Positions 1 to 11,228 of a stretch of DNA of 64,000 nt are shown here, one piece after another. The stretch comes from Chryseobacterium antibioticum (GTDB lineage Bacteria; Bacteroidota; Bacteroidia; Flavobacteriales; Weeksellaceae). The notes under the pieces are model-generated. The model ran no database searches and was not told where the DNA came from. It was given only the letters and a program-made list of their open reading frames with translations. Numbering within the stretch: the first letter of the stretch is position 1; each line of letters begins with the position of its first letter. Location of the stretch: NCBI RefSeq assembly GCF_012927325.1, contig NZ_JABBGI010000004.1, positions 124,001-188,000 on the forward strand, written 5' to 3'. The position numbers and the translations under genes are program-made.

Positions 1-3000
1 TCATTACCCGAATGGTGAGAGACAGGGCTGATGACTCATCAACACATATTGCTCTACCTGAAACACTAGACGGCGCCTATACCAATCCTGTAACCAACAA
101 TTTTTTATTTACTGTAGGAAATGCCTCCGACGCTCTGGATACGGAAACAGACTTGTATTCCTTTAATTTCAATGGTTACTCAGGTAAATTTTTTTATGAC
201 CAGAGTGGGCAACCTCACATTGTGGACCAGCAGGCTGTCAAAATTGAAAGAACAGGAAATACAAACGGTGATGGCCAGGATTTCCTGCTGACAGTTGCTA
301 ACGGTGAAAAATACTACTTCACAGAAAAAGAAACTACTATCTACAGAAGTGTCGGGAGCGGACACTCTATACCTTCTGGAGCGGTTACCGCCTAGTATTT
401 GACCAAGATCGTCCACCCGAACGGAGATGAAGTATTTTTAAATTATGAAGCGAATGAACTTTCCCAGTATACAGCATCCCAGTCACAGACTTTAGTGATG
501 TCCATAGCATATCCGTCACTGCAACCCACTTGTCAGGGATCTGGTTATTCACTTGCCCCTTCCGCAGGAGCAATAGTTAACAATACCATTCAAATTTCAG
601 GAAAAAGAATCCTTTCGATCAGCAGCAATAATGTAGCTGATGGCTCTGTTACATTTGAATATGATACAGATCCTGCTTCTTTTGATATCAATGGAAACAA
701 AAAAGTAAAAAACATCCGTCTGCTCGATAAAAATGGAGTGATTATTGAAAGTTCATCGTTTAATTATCTCAACACAGTCAATAAAAGAAACTTTCTTAGT
801 AACATAGCATTCAAAGATCCCCAGAAAAAATACAGTTTTGAATATGAGAATCCCGCAGAGTTTCCTGAAAGACTTTCAAAAGCCCAGGATCATTGGGGGT
901 ATTATAATGGTGTGCTAAGTAATAGTGTACTTATTCCCAAGAACATTCCTGACTATGGTCTTTCAAAATTTAATTATGGTGGAGCGAATAAAGAACCCAA
1001 TCCTAGCTTTTCGAAGATTGGAATGCTCAAAAAAGTTATTTATCCTACAAAGGGCTTTACTGAACTTGAATATGAAGGGAATACCTATTGGGGTGAAAAA
1101 ACGATCATGCCAAGCCTGTATACCAAGTATCTGGACGTAGAGACAGATGCTGGAACCAGTAACAGATCAGTAGAATATACCCTAATATCACCGGTCAATC
1201 AGACCATCAGTATCAGAGCTACGCTGTCACCCAATTCACTATCTGAATGTGAAAGTTTTGCCAATTCAGGTCATTATTCCGGCTCAATACGGATTGGGCA
1301 GGGGACGATTTACCCCCTTACCCGTGATAACGTAACCCAGCAAATTTCCTTCAATGCGGTAGCTGGACAAACCTATACTATAACGGCCCGTGCCAATTTT
1401 TCGTGTAGTGTTGTCAATACGGAAATCTCCTATTATCAGACCGCTCCACAGACTTTTAATACCAATCTGGATACCGGAGGAGTCAGGGTAAAGTCTACAA
1501 AAGATATTGATCCTGTTTCAAATGTACCCGTTTACAAAAGGTATCATTATGCCCATAAAGACGATATTAACCATTCCTCAGGTCTTAAGGGAAATAAAGC
1601 CTATTATACTGATATTGATAAAAGGCAGATTTCGTGTTACAATACTGGGGGACTGGGGGGCTGTTACGCTATGATAGAAAATTCGGATGTTGTCCTCTCT
1701 TCAAGCAGCCTTATACCATTGTATGATACAGGAACCATGTCCTGTCTTTATCCTTTCGTTACCATCAGTGAAGGAGGGGATAGTTTCGAGAATGGTGGTG
1801 AAATGAAAGAATTTACAGTTCAAAGAGATGACCCTGCGTCCAATATATGGGGTCCCGGAGATATAAGTAGCAGTCCTTGGAGCAATAGAGGCTGGAACAA
1901 CGGGACAGAGCTGAAATCTTTAACACTTAGAAAAAACTCCGGCTCATCAGTCCTGGATATTATTCAGGAAAAAGAAAACATATATGAAAAAAATGATGTT
2001 GCAGTTTTTGAGTTTAAAAATTTTACGGGTAAAAAACTCTCTGAGATCGGATGTGGAGGACCTCTTCCGCACCCTTATACCTGTACAGCTTCTGATGTAA
2101 TCAAGCCCAATAATCAATGCACGGGAAAAGCAGAAGGGACCTCTGTCAATCTCAACGATTTGGAGAATCTTAGTATTAACGAGTACAGAAATATTTCTTA
2201 CTGGCATTACCTGAAATCCCAAAAAACCACAGACTACTTAGAAGGTATTCCTGTAAAGACAGAAACCGAATATTTCTATAACAATCCTTCCCATTATCAG
2301 CTGAGCCGTCAGAAAACTACTTTTCCGGATGGATTTGTCAACGAGACTAACTATAGTTACGCTCACGAAAAAGGCAACCAACTCATGATAGATAAAAACA
2401 TGATCGGTATTCCATTGGAAACTACCAGTACTCAAACTATTAGTGGTACAACAAAAACATTGGCAAAAACAGAAAAAATTTATCCAAAAATAATATCTGA
2501 AATCACCAATAACACTGCTGGTTTAGTACTTCCTTTATCTGTAAAATCATATGACATATCTAACTTAAGCATTCCCCCCTCCACTGAAGTTACTTATGAT
2601 AAATACGATTTAAAAGGAAATCTTCTGCAATACACAACCAAAGAGAGTATTCCAGTAGCTATTATCTGGGGGTATAACCAAACACAACCTATTGTCAAAA
2701 TAGAGGGGATCACTTATGATCAAGCATTAGTTTTTCAAGGAATAGCAGATATTATTACTAAATCTAATCAAGATATTGATATCAATACACAAGATGCTTT
2801 AATCTCAGCATTGGACAATTTCCGTATAGCTAACAGTAGGTTCTACATTACCACCTATACCTATGATCCATTGATAGGTGTTACAAGTATCACCCCACCA
2901 TCCGGCATCAGAGAAATGTATAAATATGATACGGAAAACCGACTCGAAAAGGTGATTGATGTCAATGGAAAAGTGCTGAAAGAATACAAATACAATTATA

Positions 3001-3008
3001 AAAACTAA
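1..3008 (+). pseudogene. RHS/YD-repeat protein, interrupted by an in-frame amber stop; 5' end outside window
   Basis: A single reading frame runs from the left edge to 3008 and is broken only by TAG at 393-395. Reading through gives TA-stop-YLTKIVHPNGDE, and TGG (Trp) to TAG would explain the break. The protein resembles the large secreted RHS-like proteins that precede DUF6443/RHS-core proteins in flavobacteria. YD-type motifs cluster near the C-terminus (YDPLIGVTSITPPSG, YKYDTENRLEKVIDVNG). The next gene starts 7 bp after the stop, so the two are probably cotranscribed. A TTG at 399 could restart translation, but no good ribosome site is visible, so an interrupted gene is more likely than two genes. 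The N-terminus and any signal peptide lie outside the window. The exact function is unknown. Confidence 0.7.
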
Positions 3009-3015
3009 CACAGAT

Positions 3016-6000
3016 ATGAAAAAAATAATCATTCCTATTGGGTTATTGCTGATTACTCATTCAGCATATGGACAGCTTACCCCGCTTCCCAACACAGAAA
3101 ATTATGTACAAGCTAAAACCTATCTCGATTATAATGGAACCACCCCAACAAAGTCTTCAGAAACCGTTCAGTATTTCGATGGGCTGGGAAGACCAAAACA
3201 GGTCGTAAATGTCAAAGCATCCCCTTTGGGAAGAGATGTGGTTACCCATATAGAATACGATGCATTCGGAAGGCAGACTAAAGACTACTTACCTGTTCCA
3301 CAATCTGGAACGCTGAACGGAAGTATTGTACCTTCTTCACTGGCTAATGCTACTCAGTCAGATATTTACGGACAGGAAAAGATCTATTCAGAAAAAGTAT
3401 TAGAAAACTCTCCATTGGACAGAATCCAGCAGCAGATCCAGGTAGGAAATGACTGGGCCGGAAAACCTGTAAAATTTGATTACGCGACAAATATTGGTGA
3501 AGATTACGTAAGAAAATATAAAACCACTACCACATGGATTGATGGAAGAACAGAAACATTGGTAGAGCTTCCTCAGTATTTTGAGCCGGCACAACTGTAC
3601 AAAAATACCGTCACTGATGAAGACGGCAACAAAACGATAGAATTCAAAAATGGTAAAGGACAGGTTTTACTGGTTAGAAAAGTATTAAATGCTACGCAAA
3701 ATACAGATACTTATTATGTTTATAATGAATATGATCAGCTGTCATTTGTTATTCCTCCCTTAGCATCAGCTCCTACTGTTGAACCTACGACAGTAGAAAA
3801 TTTGTACTACCAGTATCGTTACGACGGCAGAAACCGTTTGGTAGAAAAGAAACTTCCCGGTAAAGGCTGGGAATACATGGTGTATGACAAAGCTGATCGT
3901 TTGGTAATGAGTCAGGATGCCAATATGCGGCCTTCTGGTAAATGGCTATTCACAAAGTATGATCAATTTTCAAGAGTTTTGTATACGGGAATAGCAGCTA
4001 TAGGTTCACAGTATGTCAGAAGACAGGTGCAGGAATCGTTAGATTATTATGCTAATACAGGAACTCCGATTCATGAAGAACGCAATGCGTCCGGATTTAC
4101 TAATAGTGCAATGGCCCTTTATTACAGCAATGCTGTCTATCCGTTTGGATTTTTGTATGACAAAATTCTAAGTGTAAATTATTATGATACTCTTCCAGGC
4201 TACAGCTTCAATCCCTCTTTTCCATCCACAATTCAGGGAGAATCTATTTTGACTGAAGCTCCATCAACCGATGGTAAAAGCACCAAAGGATTACCCGTTA
4301 TGAGCCTGGTAAAGAATATTGAAGACGATAACTGGACCAAAAACTACACCTATTACGATACCAAAGGTCGTGCAGTAGGAACCTATTCCATCAATCATTT
4401 AGGTGGCTATACCAAAACAGAATCCAAGCTGGATTTTGCAGGAATTCCCCAAAAAATGGATACCTATCATCTGAGAAAACCTGGTGAATTTGGAGTAACC
4501 GTTAAAGAACGTTTTGTTTATGACCATCAGAACAGACTGAAGGAACATTACCATCAGGTAGATGACAAGCCAGAGCAACTTCTGGCTGAAAACACCTATA
4601 ACGAACTCTCACAGCTTACCAATAAAAAAGTAGGAAATAACCTTCAGAGTATAGATTATGCTTACAATATCAGAGGTTGGATGACTGATATTAATAAAAA
4701 CCAGATGAGCCTTTCTGATCTTGGAGGAAAGCTGTTCTCCTATAAGATTAAGTATAACCAAAAAGAAGGAATCACCAATCCCGATGATCAGGTCCTATTC
4801 TCAGGAAAAGATGTAAAGCCCAAATACAACGGCAATATTGCCGAAGTAGATTGGAAAGCAGTGGAAACATTGGGAGTTAATCCATCTTCTACACCCAAAA
4901 GATATGGTTATGCGTATGATAATTTGAACAGATTAACAGCTGGATATTATCAGAACCCTAACAATCCGTACAGTAAGGAAAATACGGAATCATTAACATA
5001 TGATCTGAACGGAAATATCACTAATCTTTACAGGACCTCCGTAATGGAATACGGAACCGGTATTGCAACTGTTATCGATAGCCTTGCCTATACCTTCAAT
5101 GGCAACCAGGCTGTAAAAATCAAAGATAACTCTGGCAACAGCACAGGCTACGAAGGCACCGCAGGCTGGCCTATAGACTACGATGCTAATGGAAACATGA
5201 AGAGCATGATGGATAAGCAGATTACGGGAATTGACTATAATCATTTGAATCTTCCGAACAAAATTAACATTGGTTTTGACCAGATAACAGCGCAGATTAA
5301 TACAAAATATAGGGCAGATGGGGTAAAGCTCAGAAAAGAGAATGTTAAAAGCTCAATAGGTTTTGCAGGAACTGATATTACCACGCAGGTGACGGATTAT
5401 TTGGATGGTTTTCAATATTTTAAATCTACCTCTACTGGTACGGGAGGTGGTGACTCAGAATCATTAGAATCCTTATCAAGAGCGATGGAACCTCAGGCTT
5501 TTTCGAGGGGAGTAGATGATTTCTCAGTTTTATCAGCTGCCACACCTGATCTGCAATTCTTTCCAACATCAGAAGGATTTTATGACTATACAAAAAATCA
5601 GTATATTTATCAATATAAAGATCAGTTAGGAAATACAAGAATAAGTTTTGCCAGAAACAGCGTAGGAGTTCTTGAATTAGTTGATAACAATGATTATTAT
5701 CCTTTCGGAATGAATCATTTAAAATCTGGAAACGCATTCTTTGGGGCAGTTTCTTATAAAAATTATAAGTACAATGGTAAGGAGCTTCAAGAGACAGGAA
5801 TGTATGATTATGGAGCGAGATTCTATATGCCAGATATTGGAAGATGGGGTGTGGTGGATCCGTTGGCGGAACAATATCGCAGATGGTCACCTTATAATTA
5901 TGTAATGAACAACCCTATTAGATTTATCGATCCGGATGGTCGTGGCGTTAATGATTTTGTAGAGAGAAAAGACGGCAGTATTTATTGGGATAAAAATGCG

Positions 6001-6633
6001 AATTCTCAAGCCACTACTAAAGCTGGTTCTGGAGATATTTGGTTAGGAAAAGAATTAAATTTTACATTTAACAGTTATATAGATAAAGATCTTTGGGATG
6101 GTCTGACACTTGGAGGAATTGTAGATGCGTCTGGAGATAAACTAACAAGCACATTGAAACTGACCGCAAGAGAGAATGATGCAGGAGAGTTAACAAATTT
6201 GGTAGGAAGTTTTAAATCTAAACCTGGTAAAACTCCAGTAGGCGAGCCAAGAATGTTCTATCCTGGAGAAGGGGGAAGTAATAATGTATTTACAATGAGT
6301 AGTGTCCCAGGAGGGATTAATATTAATTTTGAACAACATGCTAGTGTATCACCAGTTGAAGAATATATGGCTTTAAGGCCAAACGGCTTTAAAATAGTAG
6401 ATGTAGCACAAAAATTAAATATTAACTATAATGCTAATAGTGGAAATCTTTCTGCGGAAGCTTATACCAATATATTTCCTTCCGCAAATTTAACTGTCTC
6501 TGGAAATGGACAAACGTCTAAGTTAATGCAATATAATCAACCTTCTTTTCCAGGCACTCACAGAGCTCCTAAGAACAAATATAATACATATGATTATTCT
6601 TATTACCCATCAAAATTTTACAAAAGAAATTAA
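3016..6633 (+). CDS. RHS repeat-associated core protein with N-terminal DUF6443 domain, probable polymorphic toxin
   Basis: The 1205-residue protein starts with a Sec signal peptide (residues 1-19, ending THSAYG). A DUF6443-like region follows (about 25-250; YFDGLGRPKQVV, EYDAFGRQTKDYLP), then many YD-type repeats. The RHS-associated core is near 925-975 (YDYGARFYMPDIGRWGVVDP, NNPIRFIDPDGR). Known RHS proteins form a shell around a C-terminal effector cut off at the core. The last 230 residues here do not resemble a toxin domain that I recognise. It is preceded at 7 bp by another RHS-like gene and followed at 2 bp by a small membrane-protein gene, the usual place for immunity. The family assignment is firm; the toxin role is inferred. 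Confidence 0.88.
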   Translation: MKKIIIPIGLLLITHSAYGQLTPLPNTENYVQAKTYLDYNGTTPTKSSETVQYFDGLGRPKQVVNVKASPLGRDVVTHIEYDAFGRQTKDYLPVPQSGTLNGSIVPSSLANATQSDIYGQEKIYSEKVLENSPLDRIQQQIQVGNDWAGKPVKFDYATNIGEDYVRKYKTTTTWIDGRTETLVELPQYFEPAQLYKNTVTDEDGNKTIEFKNGKGQVLLVRKVLNATQNTDTYYVYNEYDQLSFVIPPLASAPTVEPTTVENLYYQYRYDGRNRLVEKKLPGKGWEYMVYDKADRLVMSQDANMRPSGKWLFTKYDQFSRVLYTGIAAIGSQYVRRQVQESLDYYANTGTPIHEERNASGFTNSAMALYYSNAVYPFGFLYDKILSVNYYDTLPGYSFNPSFPSTIQGESILTEAPSTDGKSTKGLPVMSLVKNIEDDNWTKNYTYYDTKGRAVGTYSINHLGGYTKTESKLDFAGIPQKMDTYHLRKPGEFGVTVKERFVYDHQNRLKEHYHQVDDKPEQLLAENTYNELSQLTNKKVGNNLQSIDYAYNIRGWMTDINKNQMSLSDLGGKLFSYKIKYNQKEGITNPDDQVLFSGKDVKPKYNGNIAEVDWKAVETLGVNPSSTPKRYGYAYDNLNRLTAGYYQNPNNPYSKENTESLTYDLNGNITNLYRTSVMEYGTGIATVIDSLAYTFNGNQAVKIKDNSGNSTGYEGTAGWPIDYDANGNMKSMMDKQITGIDYNHLNLPNKINIGFDQITAQINTKYRADGVKLRKENVKSSIGFAGTDITTQVTDYLDGFQYFKSTSTGTGGGDSESLESLSRAMEPQAFSRGVDDFSVLSAATPDLQFFPTSEGFYDYTKNQYIYQYKDQLGNTRISFARNSVGVLELVDNNDYYPFGMNHLKSGNAFFGAVSYKNYKYNGKELQETGMYDYGARFYMPDIGRWGVVDPLAEQYRRWSPYNYVMNNPIRFIDPDGRGVNDFVERKDGSIYWDKNANSQATTKAGSGDIWLGKELNFTFNSYIDKDLWDGLTLGGIVDASGDKLTSTLKLTARENDAGELTNLVGSFKSKPGKTPVGEPRMFYPGEGGSNNVFTMSSVPGGININFEQHASVSPVEEYMALRPNGFKIVDVAQKLNINYNANSGNLSAEAYTNIFPSANLTVSGNGQTSKLMQYNQPSFPGTHRAPKNKYNTYDYSYYPSKFYKRN

Positions 6634-6635
6634 TT

Positions 6636-7046
6636 ATGTTTAAAATTAGTTTAGTAAATAGCTTTCTTTATGTATTGATAAAATATATAATTTTCTTTTT
6701 TATACTTGCATTTATTGGCAATAGATTTAAGAATACTGTAATGGACAAGACAGAAATATCCTCAGAAATGTTTAAACTTACTTTTGGATATATTTTGACA
6801 GTATTATTATATTCAATTCCTCTGATATTAGTATTTGGCTTTATATCTTATTTTATTTTAAAAATGAAAAGAGGTTTATATTTCATGCTTTCTATAGTTT
6901 TATTTTTTATTGTGGAATATAGCTTCTATACATATTTTTACTCTCCTTCAGATAAGCTTTCGGGACTCTACAATTCTGTTATAGGAATTATTATTTTATG
7001 GTTGTTATTCTATAATGCAATCCGTTCAAAATTTACAGAATCATAA
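6636..7046 (+). CDS. Small four-helix membrane protein, candidate immunity protein for the upstream RHS protein
   Basis: This 136-residue protein has about four hydrophobic segments (roughly 8-28, 44-72, 76-100 and 105-130) and no recognised domain. Its ATG lies two bases after the RHS stop, so the genes are translationally coupled or nearly so. It is more AT-rich than the RHS body, typical of recently swapped toxin-tip and immunity modules. A membrane immunity protein would suit a toxin acting on the envelope, but this rests on position only. A terminator-like hairpin follows at 7095. Confidence 0.6.
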   Translation: MFKISLVNSFLYVLIKYIIFFFILAFIGNRFKNTVMDKTEISSEMFKLTFGYILTVLLYSIPLILVFGFISYFILKMKRGLYFMLSIVLFFIVEYSFYTYFYSPSDKLSGLYNSVIGIIILWLLFYNAIRSKFTES

Positions 7047-7094
7047 AATAGCTCCCCCCGCTACGCAAAGTCTGTTACTTTGAGCAGGTAAAAT

Positions 7095-7120
7095 AAACCA
7101 CTGCAACTGCAGTGGTTTTA
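7095..7120 (+). terminator. Rho-independent terminator after the RHS cluster
   Basis: The stem AAACCACTGC/GCAGTGGTTT closes a four-base loop and is followed by TTTTAG. It lies 49 bp after the small membrane gene and just before the convergent phytase gene, so it may work in both directions. Confidence 0.75.
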
Positions 7121-7141
7121 GTATGTATTTAAAATGATCCA

Positions 7142-8173
7142 TCACCTCCCAGCTTGTCCAGCCCCCTTAATCCTCTCCTCAATAATCCTCCAGTCATAAA
7201 AATGAAAAACCCTTCCATTGCTCATGGCTACGAATACACCCTTTGGAAACTTGGGTCCTAAATTCACATTCGTCACCTCTGAACCATCGCTCTCGCTGGT
7301 GGAAACCGGGATCTCTGCAATTTTTCCTTTGGCAGGATCTTCTCTCAGGTACACGTTAAAAGTATCTTTTTGCTGATTGGAAACCAGAATATATCCTGTT
7401 TGGGGTGAAGTAGGGTAGATAGAGATTCCTTCTACATCGGACTTAAAATCACCCTTCCCGAAAACAAGAAGCTCCTCATTTCCTTTGGCCGGATCTGCAT
7501 AATACTGATGTATTCCAAACTGTTCGTCAGAATAATAAATATAGCCCATTTCATCATCTACAGCAATGCTTTCGATCTCTTTCAGTCCGCTATATTTTCC
7601 AAATTTACGGACCACTTCACCCGTTATTTTTCCATTTTTTTCAGACAGTTGATACTGCCACAGATAGCCCTCGGCCGGACCGGATTTTCTTCCCACAACA
7701 GCATAGATTTCTCCGGTTGATGGATTTTTATACATCGAAATTCCCATTGGGTCACGTTCCGTTTCACCATCGAAGACGGTAAATTCACCCACTTCCCTCA
7801 GATCAGGAAGACTGTAAAGCTTTACGGTATTTGTTTCCCTTTCCGTAACGGCAGCGATATCTGTTTTTTTCCCGTTCAGCATAAAGCCGTATTCAAGATC
7901 TACATTGTTTGGGCGTTTTAATCTCGGAACTTTATGGATGATTTTTCCGTTCAGATCAAAAGCGTAAAGACCACCGTCAGTATCTTTATCGGTTCCGATA
8001 ACAATGCTTTTTGAAGCATCTGCCGGATTGATCCATATGGCAGGATCATCGGTGTCATGCCCTACGGTTTCGGAAATGACAGAAGGGGTTATCTTTTTTC
8101 CTAAATGTTGTGTGCTGCAGCTTACCACAAAAGGTAAAACCGAAACAGCCAGTATAAATGGTATCTTTTTCAT
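7142..8173 (-). CDS. Beta-propeller phytase (3-phytase), lipoprotein
   Basis: The 343-residue protein matches the beta-propeller phytase family, which releases phosphate from myo-inositol hexakisphosphate with calcium. Family hallmarks are visible: DTDDPAIWINP near residues 38-50, RPNNVDLEYG, and KSDVEGISIY later in the propeller. The N-terminus MKKIPFILAVSVLPFVVSC is a lipoprotein signal with the lipid-modified Cys at about residue 19, so it probably sits on the outer membrane. I chose ATG at 8173 over a TTG five codons upstream, which would overlap the receptor gene. The ATG lies four bases after the stop of the TonB-dependent receptor, so the two form an operon for scavenging organic phosphate. 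Confidence 0.9.
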   Translation of the reverse strand: MKKIPFILAVSVLPFVVSCSTQHLGKKITPSVISETVGHDTDDPAIWINPADASKSIVIGTDKDTDGGLYAFDLNGKIIHKVPRLKRPNNVDLEYGFMLNGKKTDIAAVTERETNTVKLYSLPDLREVGEFTVFDGETERDPMGISMYKNPSTGEIYAVVGRKSGPAEGYLWQYQLSEKNGKITGEVVRKFGKYSGLKEIESIAVDDEMGYIYYSDEQFGIHQYYADPAKGNEELLVFGKGDFKSDVEGISIYPTSPQTGYILVSNQQKDTFNVYLREDPAKGKIAEIPVSTSESDGSEVTNVNLGPKFPKGVFVAMSNGRVFHFYDWRIIEERIKGAGQAGR

Positions 8174-8177
8174 GCGT

Positions 8178-10988
8178 TTAAAAATCAAATTTCACTCCTA
8201 AAGTGAACCTCGGTCTGTAATATTCAACCTGGGCCGTTCTGCTCTGGATTCCCTGGTAATAACGTAACGGCTGATTGGTCAGATTATTGGCTTCCGCAAA
8301 AACTCTCAGCTGGCTTGTGATCTTGTACGAAGCGTTGGCATCAAGGAAAACCTGTTTGTCATAGTAACGGTCTTCAAATGACTTTCCACCCAATTCATCA
8401 ATATAATGAGAAGCATAATTCATAGAAACCCTTGCTGAAAAACGTTTGTTTTCCCAGGAAAGCGATCCGTTGAACATATGTGGAGCAGCTCCCGGAAGTC
8501 CTACATCCGTTCTTTCCACACCATCTTCATTGGTGATCCCTTTTGCTTTTGACTTCGTGTAGGTATAATTAACATACACGCCAAGACCTTTCCAGAATGC
8601 TCCCGGAATAAAATCAAGCTGACGTTGAAGGGCAACCTCAAAACCGTAAATATCTACATTGTCCCCATTACGCTGCTGGTTAAATCTCCAGTTATCTGCT
8701 CCCGCAGGAATAGGATTGGACTGTCCCGCAAAATCATTTGCGAAATCATCGGAGGTATAATTTCTTCTCGAATACGTATAAATAAAATCTTTCAGGTTCT
8801 TATAAAAAATACCTCCCGAAAGAATCCCTACAGACTTAAAATACTTCTCTGCCATAAAATCAAAATTATAAGCATACGTTGCCTTTAAATCCGGATTTCC
8901 TGCTGCGATGGTTTCATCTGCAGAAATAACGTTAAGATAAGGAACCAATGAATAATAATTCGGACGTGCTAAAGCCGTTGTAAAAGCCAAACGGAGCACA
9001 AGATCCTGAACCGGAACATATTTAAACGATAGATTAGGAAGTACGTTGGTGTACGTATTGGTACGGTTGATCTTACCTACAAGATCCTCTTCATCCAACA
9101 CATAATTTCCCGTATAATCAATTTTTGTTGTTTCAAAACGGGCTCCCACGATCATTGAGAATTGGTCATTGAAGTCCTGATCCCATCTGATATATCCTGC
9201 ATAAATATTTTCCTTTGCGGTATAATTACTGGAAAGGAATTCTTCAGGTTTAGATTCGCCTTTGAATACATTAGGATTAAAAAGATCCAAACCACCCATG
9301 TAAGAAGGATTGACGAAAGTTCCCGGAACATAATTCCCAGGCTGGAAATTTTGCCCGTCGAAATGAACGGTCGGAACAGACAATAAACTTCCCATATCAT
9401 GTAAAGGGTCAAAAGCATAATAGTCATTGTTTCGCTCCTTTTCCTTTAACCGGACACGGATACCTGTACGAAGCCTTCCTTTCTGGTTTTCAATCACAGA
9501 AAATGGAAAACGTACATTTATCTTTGCCCCAAATTCTTTTTCCTGCGTAAAACTATTCGAATCCGAAAGGTCACTCAGCTTATAAACCCCTAAATTATCT
9601 GCCGAAAGGGGAGTGATCATCGGTCTTTCAGGATCACTCAGGTCTGAAGAGAAATTCATCTTTCCGTTTTCAAACTCTATATATCGCTCATGAGGTTTTT
9701 TTTCACTTGCCGTTGCATAGTTCATCGACCAGTCAAGATCGATCTTCGACCCCAGAAGATGTTCTCCCCTTAAAGCATAATTCTGTACTTTCTGTCTTTC
9801 AAGACGCGTGTTGTCATTATCCGCATCTCCGCCTTTATTCTGTCTTGTAATACTTCCTTTCCAGCCTGTGATCTCAGTTTCATCATCATTATAAACCGGT
9901 TTTACTTTATACCCCAAAGCAAACCGGTTTTCCTTATCTGTTCTGAAATTGTACATCGCTGAAGCATAGATCTTGTTTTTAGAATTAAATTCATAATCCA
10001 TATTCAGATCAAAACTGTGCCTGATACGGTGTTCATCATAATAGCGAACACCCATTTTACTGATATAGGCCGTTTGAGCGGCATCCTCGGCAAGACTCCA
10101 TGTCGGCTCAATATTGTCTGAACCAAAATGGTTGTTGTTATAAGAAAAACTGAAAACTGCCCCTAATTTCTTATTTAAAAAACGGTTTCCGTAGACAAAT
10201 CCCGCGGTGTAATTTCCCTTTTCACGAATCGGATTATACCCTCCGGCTAATGTTGCTGAAATTCTCTGCCCGTTAGGAGATGCTCTTGTGATCAGGTTGA
10301 CAGAACCCCCGATGGCATCGGCATCCATATCAGGAGTCAGGGTTTTATTCACTTCGATGGTGGAAATCATATCCGATGGAATAAGATCCATCTGAACATT
10401 GCGGTTATCACCTTCAGCAGACGGAATTCTGTCACCGTTTAATGTTACAGAATTCAGGTTGGGAGCCAAACCTCTGATGATCAGGTTTCTTGCTTCACCC
10501 TGATCGTTTTGTATCGTGATCCCGGGAACACGTTTTAGTGCATCACCGATATTGGCATCAGGAAACCGTCCGACCTAGTCGGAGGAGATCACATTTGTAA
10601 TATTGGCGTTACTTTTCTGCTTGTTAAGTGCTCTTGCTTGGTTTTTCAGTGTAGATCCGCTTACGATCACTTCTGCAATTGCTGTTTCCTTTCTGGTAAA
10701 AAGGATGTTCTGTCTCGTATTCTTTTCAGCTTCAACAGTGACGTTGTATTCACTGGTTCCATAGCCCAGATAATCTACTTTCATGGTGTAATTTCCCGGA
10801 GGAACGTTCAGAAAAACGAAATTACCGTGGTCATCTGAGGTGGTATAAATATTTCCCGGAGTCAGAGAAATCTTTGCACCCGGAAGAGACAGTTTAGAAT
10901 CATCATTAATATTACCGGAAAGAGTACCGGTCTGTGCATAGAAAAATAGAGAAGCACAGAATAAAACGGACGTAAAAATTTTCTTCAC
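8178..10988 (-). pseudogene. TonB-dependent receptor of the phytase operon, interrupted by an in-frame amber stop
   Basis: One frame of 936 codons is split by TAG at codon 138 (10575-10577). The first part has a signal peptide (MKKIFTSVLFCASLFFYAQ; GTG start) and a carboxypeptidase-regulatory-like domain (LPGAKISLTPGN, VPPGNYTMKVDYLGYG). After the stop, the plug continues at once with VGRFPDANIGDALKRVPGI, then a full beta-barrel ending in the aromatic GVKFDF. In this receptor type the position before VGRFPDAN is often Gln, so CAG to TAG is the simplest explanation. The rest of the gene looks undamaged, suggesting a recent mutation, suppression or a sequence error. The probable substrate is phytate or an inositol phosphate, inferred from the phytase gene 4 bp downstream. 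Confidence 0.85.
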
Positions 10989-11182
10989 TTTATTAGTTTA
11001 TATAAATCGGAACAAAATTAAACGTCTGTTTGGGGAATAAACTGAAATTAAGATTACGATTGTTTTAAGGATTTATGAACAGTTTGGTCTGACATAATAG
11101 GTAATTTAATTAAAGAGGTGAAAGTATTTTTTTGGCAGTCCAAAGTATGAAATTGAAAGACAGTGAAATGGTTATTATTTTA

Positions 11183-11212
11183 AATAGGCCCAACGAAATA
11201 TGCGGGCCTATT
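11183..11212 (-). terminator. Hairpin downstream of the NTF2-like gene
   Basis: The inverted repeat AATAGGCCC/GGGCCTATT lies 17 bp after the stop of the minus-strand NTF2-like gene, in a 240-bp gap where I see no gene. On the minus strand it is followed by an A/T-rich tract without a clean T-run, so terminator strength is uncertain. Confidence 0.5.
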
Positions 11213-11228
11213 AATCAGTTTTTTCCTT

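Noticed and set aside
399..3008. A separate gene starting at TTG 399
   Set aside because: The frame is continuous with the upstream part except for one TAG, and no ribosome site precedes the TTG.
5432..5890. 152-residue minus-strand reading frame
   Set aside because: It lies entirely within the RHS core on the other strand and shows no known motif.
393..10577. Stop-codon reassignment of TAG
   Set aside because: TAG ends at least one well-supported gene (61764-61766), so it is a normal stop here.
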